Of a DNA stretch of 64,000 nucleotides, positions 57,480 through 64,000 are shown one piece after another. This stretch comes from Roseateles asaccharophilus. Lineage in GTDB: Bacteria; Pseudomonadota; Gammaproteobacteria; Burkholderiales; Burkholderiaceae_C. Position numbers and translations under genes: made by a program. Every line of letters starts with the position of its first letter. Positions within the stretch are counted from its first letter, which is position 1. The notes beneath the pieces are model-generated. The model saw nothing but the letters and a program-made list of their open reading frames with translations, ran no database searches and was not told the origin of the DNA. The stretch covers positions 62,001 through 126,000 of the forward strand of contig NZ_SNXE01000010.1 of the NCBI RefSeq assembly GCF_004362405.1, read 5' to 3'.

Positions 57480-59531
57480 ATGCATTTCGACAATCTCTAC
57501 GCGCACGACTTTGCCCGCATCGCCCTGGCCTCGCCCGAGTGCCGGGTGGCCGATCCGCTCTTCAATGGCGAGCGCCATGCCGAGCTGCTGCGCGAGGCCG
57601 CGGCACGCGGTGCGGCCGTGGTGGCTTTTCCGGAGCTGGGGCTCTCGGGCTACACCTGCGATGACCTCTTCCACCAGCGCGCCCTGCTGGACGGCTGCGA
57701 GGCGGCCCTGGCGGCCCTGCTCAAGGCCTCGGCGTCCCTGCCCACGGTGGCGGTGGTGGGCCTGCCCCTGCGCTTCGAGCAGCGGCTCTTCAACTGCGCG
57801 GTGCTGCTGCAGCGCGGTCGCCTGCTGGGCGTGCAGCCCAAGAGCTATCTGCCCAACTACGGCGAGTTCTACGAGGCACGCCAGTTCAGCGCGGCCGACG
57901 AGGCCCTGGGCGATGAGATCGAGCTCTTGGGCCAGCGCGTGCCCTTTGGCAGCCGCCTGATCTTTGCCGCCAGCGATCTGCCCCTGCTGCGCCTGCATGC
58001 CGAGATCTGCGAGGACGTCTGGACGCCCATCCCGCCCTCGTCCTACGCGGCCCTGGCCGGCGCCAGCCTGCTGCTCAACCTTTCGGCCTCCAATGCCCTG
58101 GTGGGCAAGGCGGCCTACCGGCGCCAACTGGTGGCTCAGCAGTCGGCCCGCTGCCTGGCGGCCTATGCCTACAGCTCGGCGGGGCAGGGCGAGTCCAGCA
58201 CCGATCTGGCCTGGGACGGCCATGCCCTGCTGTGCGAGAACGGCGAGCTGCTGGCCGAGTCCGAACGCTACGCGGCGGGCTCGCAGCTGATCACGGCCGA
58301 TATCGACCTGGAGCGCCTGGCCCGCGAGCGCATGCGCCAGACCAGCTTTGGCGACTCGGTGCGCCAGCACGCGGCCCAGCTCAAGGGCTTTCGCACCGTG
58401 AGCTTCAGCCTGGGCCTGGCGCTGGACGCGCCCCTGCCCCTGGCGCGCCGCGTGGAGCGCTTCCCCTATGTGCCGGCCGAGCGGGCGCGGCGCGACGAGC
58501 GCTGCCAGGAGGTCTACAACATCCAGGTGCAGGCCCTGGTGCAGCGGCTGGCTTCCAGCGGCATCAAGAAGCTGGTTGTGGGCATCTCGGGTGGTCTGGA
58601 TTCCACCCACGCCCTGCTGGTGGCCGCGCGCGCCATGGACAAGCTGGGCTGGCCGCGCAGCCACATCCTGGCCTACACCATGCCGGGCTTTGCCACCGGC
58701 GAGCGCACCCGTGACCAGGCCTGGCGCCTGATGCGCGCCGTGGGCTGCGAGGCGGCCGAGATCGACATCCGGCCCAGCTGCCTGCAGATGCTCAAGGACC
58801 TGGACCATCCCTACGCCCGCGGCGAGCCGGTCTATGACGTGACCTTCGAGAATGTGCAGGCGGGCGAGCGCACCAACCACCTGTTCCGCCTGGCCAATCA
58901 CCAGGGCGCCCTGGTGCTGGGCACGGGCGACTTGAGCGAGCTGGCCCTGGGCTGGTGCACCTATGGCGTGGGCGACCATATGTCGCACTACAACGTCAAC
59001 GCCAGCGTGCCCAAGACCCTGATCCAGTACCTGGTGCGCTGGGTGGCCGAGACCCGCCAGCTCGGTCAGGCGGTGGACCATGGCGTGCTGCTGGACATCC
59101 TGGGCACCGAGATCAGCCCGGAGCTGGTGCCGGCCAGCGCCGCCGCCCAGGGTCAGGTCTTGCAGAGCACCGAGGCCGCCATCGGGCCCTACGAGCTGCA
59201 GGACTTCAATCTCTTCTACACCCTGCGCCACGGCTATGCACCGGCCAAGATCGCCTTTCTGGCCCGCCACGCCTGGGGTGACCGGGGGCAGGGTGCCTGG
59301 CCCGACGAGGCCCATGTGGCGCGCAACGAATACAGCCTGGCCGAGATCAAGCGGGTGCTGGGCATCTTCGTGCGCCGCTTCTTCCAGGGCAGTCAGTTCA
59401 AGCGCAGCTGCGTGCCCAATGCGCCCAAGGTGGGCAGTGGCGGCTCGCTGTCGCCGCGGGGCGACTGGCGTGCGCCCAGCGATTCGCAGGCCGCGGTCTG
59501 GCTGGCCGACCTGGCGCGAATCCCGGATTGA
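57480..59531 (+). CDS. nadE: glutamine-dependent NAD+ synthetase
   Basis: A 683-residue two-domain enzyme. The N-terminal nitrilase-type glutaminase has the triad Glu52 ([13 protein letters not shown]), Lys121 ([10 protein letters not shown]) and Cys177 (EICEDVW). The C-terminal synthetase has the ATP-pyrophosphatase loop GISGGLDST (368-376) and continues with [35 protein letters not shown]. It converts nicotinate adenine dinucleotide to NAD+ with ATP and glutamine ammonia. The P-II gene starts 60 bases downstream; GlnK-type proteins are known to bind and control a glutamine-dependent NadE in other proteobacteria, so the pairing looks functional. Confidence 0.96.
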   Translation: MHFDNLYAHDFARIALASPECRVADPLFNGERHAELLREAAARGAAVVAFPELGLSGYTCDDLFHQRALLDGCEAALAALLKASASLPTVAVVGLPLRFEQRLFNCAVLLQRGRLLGVQPKSYLPNYGEFYEARQFSAADEALGDEIELLGQRVPFGSRLIFAASDLPLLRLHAEICEDVWTPIPPSSYAALAGASLLLNLSASNALVGKAAYRRQLVAQQSARCLAAYAYSSAGQGESSTDLAWDGHALLCENGELLAESERYAAGSQLITADIDLERLARERMRQTSFGDSVRQHAAQLKGFRTVSFSLGLALDAPLPLARRVERFPYVPAERARRDERCQEVYNIQVQALVQRLASSGIKKLVVGISGGLDSTHALLVAARAMDKLGWPRSHILAYTMPGFATGERTRDQAWRLMRAVGCEAAEIDIRPSCLQMLKDLDHPYARGEPVYDVTFENVQAGERTNHLFRLANHQGALVLGTGDLSELALGWCTYGVGDHMSHYNVNASVPKTLIQYLVRWVAETRQLGQAVDHGVLLDILGTEISPELVPASAAAQGQVLQSTEAAIGPYELQDFNLFYTLRHGYAPAKIAFLARHAWGDRGQGAWPDEAHVARNEYSLAEIKRVLGIFVRRFFQGSQFKRSCVPNAPKVGSGGSLSPRGDWRAPSDSQAAVWLADLARIPD

Positions 59532-59930
<399 letters not shown>

Positions 59931-59974
59931 AAGCCCATCCCCTACCGGCTTACGCCGGTTCCCTCAAGGGGAGC

Positions 59975-60011
59975 GCATCCGAGGTCCCGGCACAGCCGGA
60001 TCCCCGGATGC
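59975..60011. other. nested hairpin between glnB and the dgkA gene
   Basis: GCATCCG / CGGATGC (outer, 7 bp) and CCGGC / GCCGG (inner, loop ACA) form a two-stage stem between convergent genes; a smaller hairpin ACCGGC-TTAC-GCCGGT precedes it. No T-run, so not a clear terminator. Confidence 0.5.
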
Positions 60012-60023
60012 CGTTCGCTCAAC

Positions 60024-60404
60024 TCAAGCGATGAAGCGGTGATAGGCGGCCGCGGCCCACACGCCGCCGGCCAGCAGCAGGGCCAGCATCACGGCCGCGC
60101 TGGCCAGGTCTTTGGCGCGCTTGGACAGATCGTGCAGCTCGAAGCCCACGCGGTCGATGGCGGCCTCGATGCCCGAATTGAGCAGCTCCACGATCAGCAC
60201 CAGCAGCAGGGAGCCGATCAGCAGGGCCACCTCCACCCAGCCCTGGCCTAGCCAGAAGGCCAGGGGTGTGGCCAACACCATCAGCCAGACCTCTTGGCGG
60301 AAGGCGCTCTCGCCGCTATAGGCCGCTCGCAGGCCGGCCCAGGAATAGCCGGCGGCGCGCAGGATGCGGTCCAGTCCGGTGCGTCCCTTGTGGGGATTGC
60401 TCAT
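60024..60404 (-). CDS. dgkA: diacylglycerol kinase
   Basis: A 126-residue integral membrane kinase with three helices. The family block EVALLIGSLLLVLIVELLNSGIEAAIDRVGFELHDLSKRAKDLASAAVMLALLLAGGVW is present, including the catalytic Glu in NSGIEAAIDR and the Asp-Lys region. It phosphorylates diacylglycerol with ATP, recycling it to phosphatidic acid. The ATG at 60404 overlaps the stop of the RDD gene (ATGA), the last coupling of this chain. Confidence 0.94.
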   Translation of the reverse strand: MSNPHKGRTGLDRILRAAGYSWAGLRAAYSGESAFRQEVWLMVLATPLAFWLGQGWVEVALLIGSLLLVLIVELLNSGIEAAIDRVGFELHDLSKRAKDLASAAVMLALLLAGGVWAAAAYHRFIA

Positions 60405-60916
60405 GCGCGAACTGCCTTTGCGGGCGCCTCGGCATGGACCAGACGTGTCCCGCTCAGCAAATCGTGCAGGAACTGCCGTCCGGGCAGGACCAGGGCAAGG
60501 CTGGCATAGCCCAGCAGTCCCAGCAGTCCCACGGCCGAGATGGCGCCAAATCCCAGACCATGCTTGCGCAGCTGTATGGCGGCAACCATGGGCAGCAGCC
60601 ACCATGCAAAGCTCAGCACGAAGCGCAGCAGGGCATGTGCAGGCCTGAGAGGTGCCCCATCGTTGCGCACCACGCGGATGCGCCAGGTCTTCATGGGCAA
60701 GGTCTGGCCGCTGCGGCTCCAGAAGTAGACGAAGTAGGCGGCAAAGCCCAGGCCGAGGGCCAGCATCAGGCCGAAGCGGCTTTCCAGGGCATGGCGCTGC
60801 TGGGCCAGCGGGGAATAGATCAGGCCTACGGCCATGGCCACGGCGAAGAGCAGCATGCCCTCGTACAGGAAGCACGCCAGGCGACGGGCCAGGCCGGGCA
60901 CGGCGTCGGCGCTCAT
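60401..60916 (-). CDS. RDD family membrane protein
   Basis: A 171-residue protein with about four helices. The RDD signature is MSADAVPGLARRLACFLYEGMLLFAVAMAVGLIY (Arg, Asp-like positions changed: the third position is E rather than D), and KTWRIRVVRNDGAPLRPAHALLRFVLSFAWWLLPMVAAI followed by LLSGTRLVHAE. RDD proteins are of uncertain function; some act in membrane integrity or transport. The ATG at 60916 is fixed by an ATGA overlap with the DUF3106 stop. Frame extension to 61300 is rejected for this reason. Confidence 0.86.
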   Translation of the reverse strand: MSADAVPGLARRLACFLYEGMLLFAVAMAVGLIYSPLAQQRHALESRFGLMLALGLGFAAYFVYFWSRSGQTLPMKTWRIRVVRNDGAPLRPAHALLRFVLSFAWWLLPMVAAIQLRKHGLGFGAISAVGLLGLLGYASLALVLPGRQFLHDLLSGTRLVHAEAPAKAVRA

Positions 60917-61761
60917 GGCTGTGACGCCGCTTTGGCCGGGATCGAGGCCGGCTTGGGCAGAAGGGTTTTGCTGTCCAGGCCTCGCATATTGATGGCCAGC
61001 TTGGGTTGTCCCGTCGGTTGACGCAGCTGGGCTCGCCCCTGGGTGATCAGAATCGTGCTCGCGCCCGGGCGGGCCTGCAGGACCGCCGTGCCCGTGGCGG
61101 GGCTGCCGGTCTGCACGCGCAGGGGAACCAGCGCGGGTGCCACTGGCGCCGTGGCGCTCTTGTCGCTGCGGGTCGCGCCCGTGGCCGCGGCGGGGATGGG
61201 GGCTGCGGTGCTTGGAACCACCTTGAGGGCGGCCTTCTGTGCGGCCTTGTCTGCCAGTTCCTGCCTTCTCTCCACGGGCAGGGCCTGATAGGCCTCCCAC
61301 TTGGCTTGCCGCTCATCGGCCTTGAGTTGCTGGGCGGCCTGGAAGGTCAGGCGTGCTTGCTGGCGCTCGGCCGGGCTCAAGCGTGCCCACTCGCTCATGC
61401 GCTGCTGGACACGCTCCTGTTCATGGGCCGGCAGTTGTGGATAGCGGGCTGCCAGCTCCAGCCATTTGCCGCGATGAGCCGGGTCCATGCTGGCCCAGTC
61501 GGCGGCCAGGGGGGCCAGCACCTGACGCTGGGCCGCGCTCAGTGCGCGCCAATCAGGAGTGGTGACGCTTGGCGTGGGCTTGACGGCCACCGGTGCGGGC
61601 GCCGCCGGGGCCGCCACGGCGGGTGCCGAGGCTTCCGTCGCGGCCAGGGGCGCAGAGGCCGCAGCCGCTTCAGCGGATTGGGCCTGCACCGCGTGTGAGT
61701 TGAGGTAGAGCGACAGGGCCAGGCACAGAAGGCCGGAGGGGCTGGAGACCTTGGAGATCAT
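60913..61761 (-). CDS. DUF3106 protein, periplasmic
   Basis: A 282-residue protein. A signal peptide (MISKVSSPSGLLCLALSLYLNSHAVQAQ) is followed by an Ala/Pro linker, then the DUF3106 core at about 68-170: TPDWRALSAAQRQVLAPLAADWASMDPAHRGKWLELAARYPQLPAHEQERVQQRMSEWARLSPAERQQARLTFQAAQQLKADERQAKWEAYQALP, with repeated W..L and R..W helical segments. The C-terminal half is Ala/Val/Pro-rich. It sits between a DUF3619 gene (22 bases) and RDD (ATGA), so it is co-expressed with the sigma factor locus. A role as an envelope sensor is inferred from context only. Confidence 0.88.
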   Translation of the reverse strand: MISKVSSPSGLLCLALSLYLNSHAVQAQSAEAAAASAPLAATEASAPAVAAPAAPAPVAVKPTPSVTTPDWRALSAAQRQVLAPLAADWASMDPAHRGKWLELAARYPQLPAHEQERVQQRMSEWARLSPAERQQARLTFQAAQQLKADERQAKWEAYQALPVERRQELADKAAQKAALKVVPSTAAPIPAAATGATRSDKSATAPVAPALVPLRVQTGSPATGTAVLQARPGASTILITQGRAQLRQPTGQPKLAINMRGLDSKTLLPKPASIPAKAASQP

Positions 61762-61783
61762 GCTGTGGGACTTGCCCTCTGGC

Positions 61784-62245
61784 TCACTCTTTGACGGCCG
61801 CGGCCTCGCCGCCGGCCTGCTGCTCTTCGTCGCTCAGGTACTCCGAGAAGCCCGGATCCCCGTAAGCCGCCGGCGGGAGCTTGTCGGACAAGAGTGCAGC
61901 ATCCATCTCGGCCGCAGCGCGGATCTGTTGATACCACTGGCTGTGCTGAATCAGCAGCAGCCCGCCGACCAGCAGCAGCAGGGGCAGCAGGGAGGCGAGC
62001 TTGAGCCAGCGGCCACGGCCCGGGCCGCCCAGGGCCAGGCTGCCACCTTGCTGAATCAGGGTGGTCTCGGTTTCGGGGCGGGTGGCTCGGACGACGCGTG
62101 CGCGTGCCATGGCCTGCTCACGGGCAAAGCGCAGGCGCTCGCTGATGTCGGCGGGCAGGGCCTCGCTGTGCTCGGTCAAGCCTGCCGCGACGCGCAGGCC
62201 GAAACGCGAGACATCCAGCTCGGAAATGGTCGGCTTGTTGCTCAT
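61784..62245 (-). CDS. DUF3619 single-pass membrane protein, candidate anti-sigma factor
   Basis: A 153-residue protein with a helical cytoplasmic N-terminal part (SELDVSRFGLRVAAGLTEHSEALPADISERLRFAREQAMARARVV), one transmembrane helix at about 83-100 (LASLLPLLLLVGGLLLI) and a periplasmic tail with YGDPGFSEYLSDEE. The start overlaps the sigma factor stop (ATGA at 62242-62245), so the two are made in stoichiometric coupling. This layout, cytoplasmic helices plus one membrane span right after an ECF-like sigma factor, is that of anti-sigma factors; the biochemical role is inferred. Confidence 0.87.
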   Translation of the reverse strand: MSNKPTISELDVSRFGLRVAAGLTEHSEALPADISERLRFAREQAMARARVVRATRPETETTLIQQGGSLALGGPGRGRWLKLASLLPLLLLVGGLLLIQHSQWYQQIRAAAEMDAALLSDKLPPAAYGDPGFSEYLSDEEQQAGGEAAAVKE

Positions 62246-62808
62246 AGCGTGATCCCCTTGGCCCTCAACGATTTTGCAAGCGAATGAACCGCCCGGGAGC
62301 AGTGCGTTTTCACGCTTCCCTCCGAGCAGCCCATCACGGACGCCGTCTCCGCGACATCCAATTCCTCCCAGTAACGCAGGAGGAAGGCTTCGCGTTGACG
62401 CGCCGGCAGTTCGGCGACTTCCTTGTCGATGGCATGCAAGATCTGGGCCCGAGACACCTCGTCCGCGGCGCTCAGACCGCCCAGCATGCCATCACCGACC
62501 TCCAGGGACTCCAGCAGGTCGAAATCGTCTTCGCCATCACCGCCCTCGAAGTCCGAGAGATTCTGCATCACGGACTTGCGCACCTTCTGCCGCCGGAACC
62601 AGTCCATGGTGGCGTTGGACAGGATGCGCTGGAAGAGCAGGGGCAGCTCCGCCGCGGGGCGGTCGTAGTATTTCTCGGCCAGCCGGATCATGGCGTCCTG
62701 CACGATGTCCAAGGCGGCGTCGTCGTCGCGCACCAGATAGGCGCTGCGCTTGAATGCACGCTTTTCGACGCTGCGGAGGAATTCGTTGAGTTCTTTGTCG
62801 GTGGCCAA
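62242..62808 (-). CDS. sigma-70 family RNA polymerase sigma factor (ECF-like)
   Basis: A 188-residue sigma factor: KELNEFLRSVEKRAFKRSAYLVRDDDAALDIVQDAMIRLAEKYYDRPAAELPLLFQRILSNATMDWFRRQKVRK (region 2), and AELPARQREAFLLRYWEELDVAETASVMGCSEGSVKTHCSRAVHSLAKSLRAKG (region 4). The start is uncertain: TTG 62808 (LATDKELNEF) fits the family N-terminus, while ATG 62910 would add 34 residues without similarity. It recruits RNA polymerase to envelope/stress promoters, unknown here. It is the first gene of the sigma/DUF3619/DUF3106/RDD/dgkA chain and is divergent from ilvB. Confidence 0.9.
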   Translation of the reverse strand: MATDKELNEFLRSVEKRAFKRSAYLVRDDDAALDIVQDAMIRLAEKYYDRPAAELPLLFQRILSNATMDWFRRQKVRKSVMQNLSDFEGGDGEDDFDLLESLEVGDGMLGGLSAADEVSRAQILHAIDKEVAELPARQREAFLLRYWEELDVAETASVMGCSEGSVKTHCSRAVHSLAKSLRAKGITL

Positions 62809-62948
62809 GAGACTGCGGGCAAGCCCGATGCTGGCGAAATCGGCGCGGATTATTGCATTTCGACCGCAGATCCGGGGCGGCTTCGCGGCCGGGCTAATAA
62901 ACCCGTGCATAATGTTGCTTCGCACAAAGAGCTTTTGGGTCTCAAGCC

Positions 62949-62976
62949 GGCTGCCCGACCCGGGCGCCTCGTTTTT
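62949..62976 (+). terminator. terminator-like hairpin in the acetolactate synthase leader
   Basis: GGC-T-GCCCG (62949-62957) pairs with CGGGC-GCC (62961-62968) around ACC, one T bulged, followed after TCG by five T (62972-62976). It lies 87 bases before the ilv start and could serve as an attenuator. No branched-chain-rich leader peptide was found. Confidence 0.5.
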
Positions 62977-63026
62977 GACCGCGCAGGCTCCAAGTCCGCC
63001 TCACAAGGGCGCGAGTAGGAGCACCG

Positions 63027-63041
63027 ATGGTTTTTCGTTAG
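63027..63041 (+). CDS. minute open frame MVFR in the acetolactate synthase leader
   Basis: ATG GTT TTT CGT TAG with GGAG 6 bases before the ATG, located 21 bases upstream of the synthase start. It is too short to be called by length; the strong ribosome site is the only support. If translated it could influence entry at the main start by re-initiation. Confidence 0.3.
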   Translation: MVFR

Positions 63042-63062
63042 AGAAATTCACTGAGGTTCGAA

Positions 63063-64000
63063 ATGGACATGTCTAGCGCGGAAGTCAAGCGTGCCGCTGC
63101 TGTCGATAGCAGGGCGCAAACGCCGTATTCCCCCCCTTCCTCCGCGGAGCTGAACGGCTCCGAAATCCTGGTTCGCTGCCTGCAGGCCGAGAGCGTCAAG
63201 TACCTCTGGGGCTATCCGGGCGGCGCGGTGCTCTACATCTACGACGCGCTGTACAAGCAGCAGACCATCCAGCACGTGCTGGTGCGCCATGAACAGGCGG
63301 CCATCCACGCAGCCGATGGCTATGCACGCGCCACCGGCGAGGTGGGCGTGGCGCTCGTGACTTCGGGCCCGGGTGTGACCAATGCCATCACCGGCATTGC
63401 CACCGCCTATATGGATTCCATCCCGATGGTGATCATCACCGGACAGGTGCCCACGCCGGCCATCGGCCTGGACGCCTTCCAGGAATGCGACACCGTCGGC
63501 ATCACCCGCCCCATCGTCAAGCACAACTTCCTGGTCAAGGATGTGCGCGATCTGGCGGTGACTCTCAAGAAGGCCTTCCACATCGCCCGCACCGGCCGTC
63601 CCGGTCCGGTGGTGGTGGACATCCCCAAGGATGTGTCGCTGAACACCGCGGCCTTCCACTACCCCGAGCGGGTGGAGATGCGCTCCTACAACCCGGTGCG
63701 CAAGGGTCACAGCGGTCAGATCCGCAAGGCGGTGCAACTGCTGCTGCAGGCCAAGCGTCCCTATATCTACACCGGCGGCGGCGTGATCCTGGGCGAAGCC
63801 TCGGCCGAGCTGCGGGAGCTGGTCAATCTGCTGGGCTATCCCTGCACCAACACCCTGATGGGCCTGGGTTCCATCCCGGCCTCGGACCCCAAGTTCCTGG
63901 GCATGCTGGGCATGCACGGCACTTACGAGGCCAATATGACCATGCAGAACTGCGATGTTCTGCTGGCCGTGGGTGCGCGCTTCGATGACCGCGTGATCGG
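63063..64000 (+). CDS. ilvB: acetolactate synthase large subunit, N-terminal part (truncated by window edge)
   Basis: The first 312 codons of a thiamine-diphosphate enzyme. After a 28-residue extension the core starts [34 protein letters not shown], has the ThDP-binding Glu in [59 protein letters not shown], then [16 protein letters not shown] and the start of the central FAD-binding domain ([15 protein letters not shown]). It condenses pyruvate to acetolactate or with 2-oxobutyrate to acetohydroxybutyrate, the first step of Ile/Val/Leu synthesis. ATG 63063 has GAGG 6 bases upstream. ilvB or ilvI cannot be decided without the downstream genes. Confidence 0.95.
   Translation, partial: MDMSSAEVKRAAAVDSRAQTPYSPPSSAELNGSEILVRCLQAESVKYLWGYPGGAVLYIYDALYKQQTIQHVLVRHEQAAIHAADGYARATGEVGVALVTSGPGVTNAITGIATAYMDSIPMVIITGQVPTPAIGLDAFQECDTVGITRPIVKHNFLVKDVRDLAVTLKKAFHIARTGRPGPVVVDIPKDVSLNTAAFHYPERVEMRSYNPVRKGHSGQIRKAVQLLLQAKRPYIYTGGGVILGEASAELRELVNLLGYPCTNTLMGLGSIPASDPKFLGMLGMHGTYEANMTMQNCDVLLAVGARFDDRVI

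Noticed and set aside
62912-63076. A 54-codon frame (MLLRTKSFWV...) as leader peptide of the acetolactate synthase gene
   Set aside because: It has no cluster of Ile, Val or Leu codons, no ribosome site, and it runs past the hairpin into the synthase gene.

Overview
The window is high-GC proteobacterial chromosome with short intergenic gaps and many ATGA or TGATG stop/start overlaps. The block thrS-infC-rpmI-rplT-pheS-pheT-ihfA-merR-tRNA-Pro, diheme cytochrome c4, DUF3106/DUF3619 proteins beside an ECF-like sigma factor, and nadE next to a P-II gene point to Betaproteobacteria, order Burkholderiales. A Roseateles/Pelomonas/Mitsuaria-type relative is my best guess; this is inference from gene content only. 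I saw no IS element, prophage or CRISPR array.

Layout. 1-2508 (minus): a tightly overlapped operon of MoxR AAA ATPase, a 69-aa membrane protein, a GNAT enzyme and an S9 peptidase cut by the left edge. 2625-9085 (plus): cytochrome c4, an HD-GYP protein, an orphan family-5 solute-binding protein, a large lipoprotein and a protein of unknown function. 9044-14548 (minus): a two-partner secretion pair (TpsA exoprotein, TpsB transporter). 14707-16328 (minus): hchA with a LuxR-type regulator, preceded by a 19-bp palindrome. 16582-20632: Rossmann-fold protein, tRNA-Ser plus a 5'-half tRNA-Ser copy, apaH, a CNNM/CBS membrane protein and SapC. 20818-22564: a PcaB-like protein that lacks the family's catalytic loop, and a small membrane coiled-coil protein. 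22757-29226: a fatty-acid beta-oxidation operon (fadB, thiolase, acyl-CoA dehydrogenase, SDR, thioesterase) behind a TetR-type palindrome. 29242-38082: an MCP, an MDR/GNAT/SDR operon, isocitrate dehydrogenase coupled to a DUF6671 protein with a divergent LysR regulator, and a flavoprotein. 38166-43969: Tex, then a TonB-dependent receptor overlapping a patatin-like protein.

44036-52024 is the translation block. Its leader holds a 12-residue Thr-rich peptide ([12 protein letters not shown]), segments able to form competing hairpins, and an intrinsic terminator just before thrS. This is the layout of ribosome-mediated transcription attenuation of threonyl-tRNA synthetase, and it is the most notable signal in the window. 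infC has a non-canonical ATC start, a second hairpin series separates rplT from pheS, and tRNA-Pro(GGG) closes the block.

52237-64000: a J-domain protein; divergent membrane (hppA) and soluble (ppa) pyrophosphatases; a FemAB/GNAT-like protein; nadE with a P-II gene; a minus-strand chain sigma factor - DUF3619 - DUF3106 - RDD - diacylglycerol kinase that looks like one co-expressed envelope module; and the start of ilvB/ilvI, cut by the right edge.
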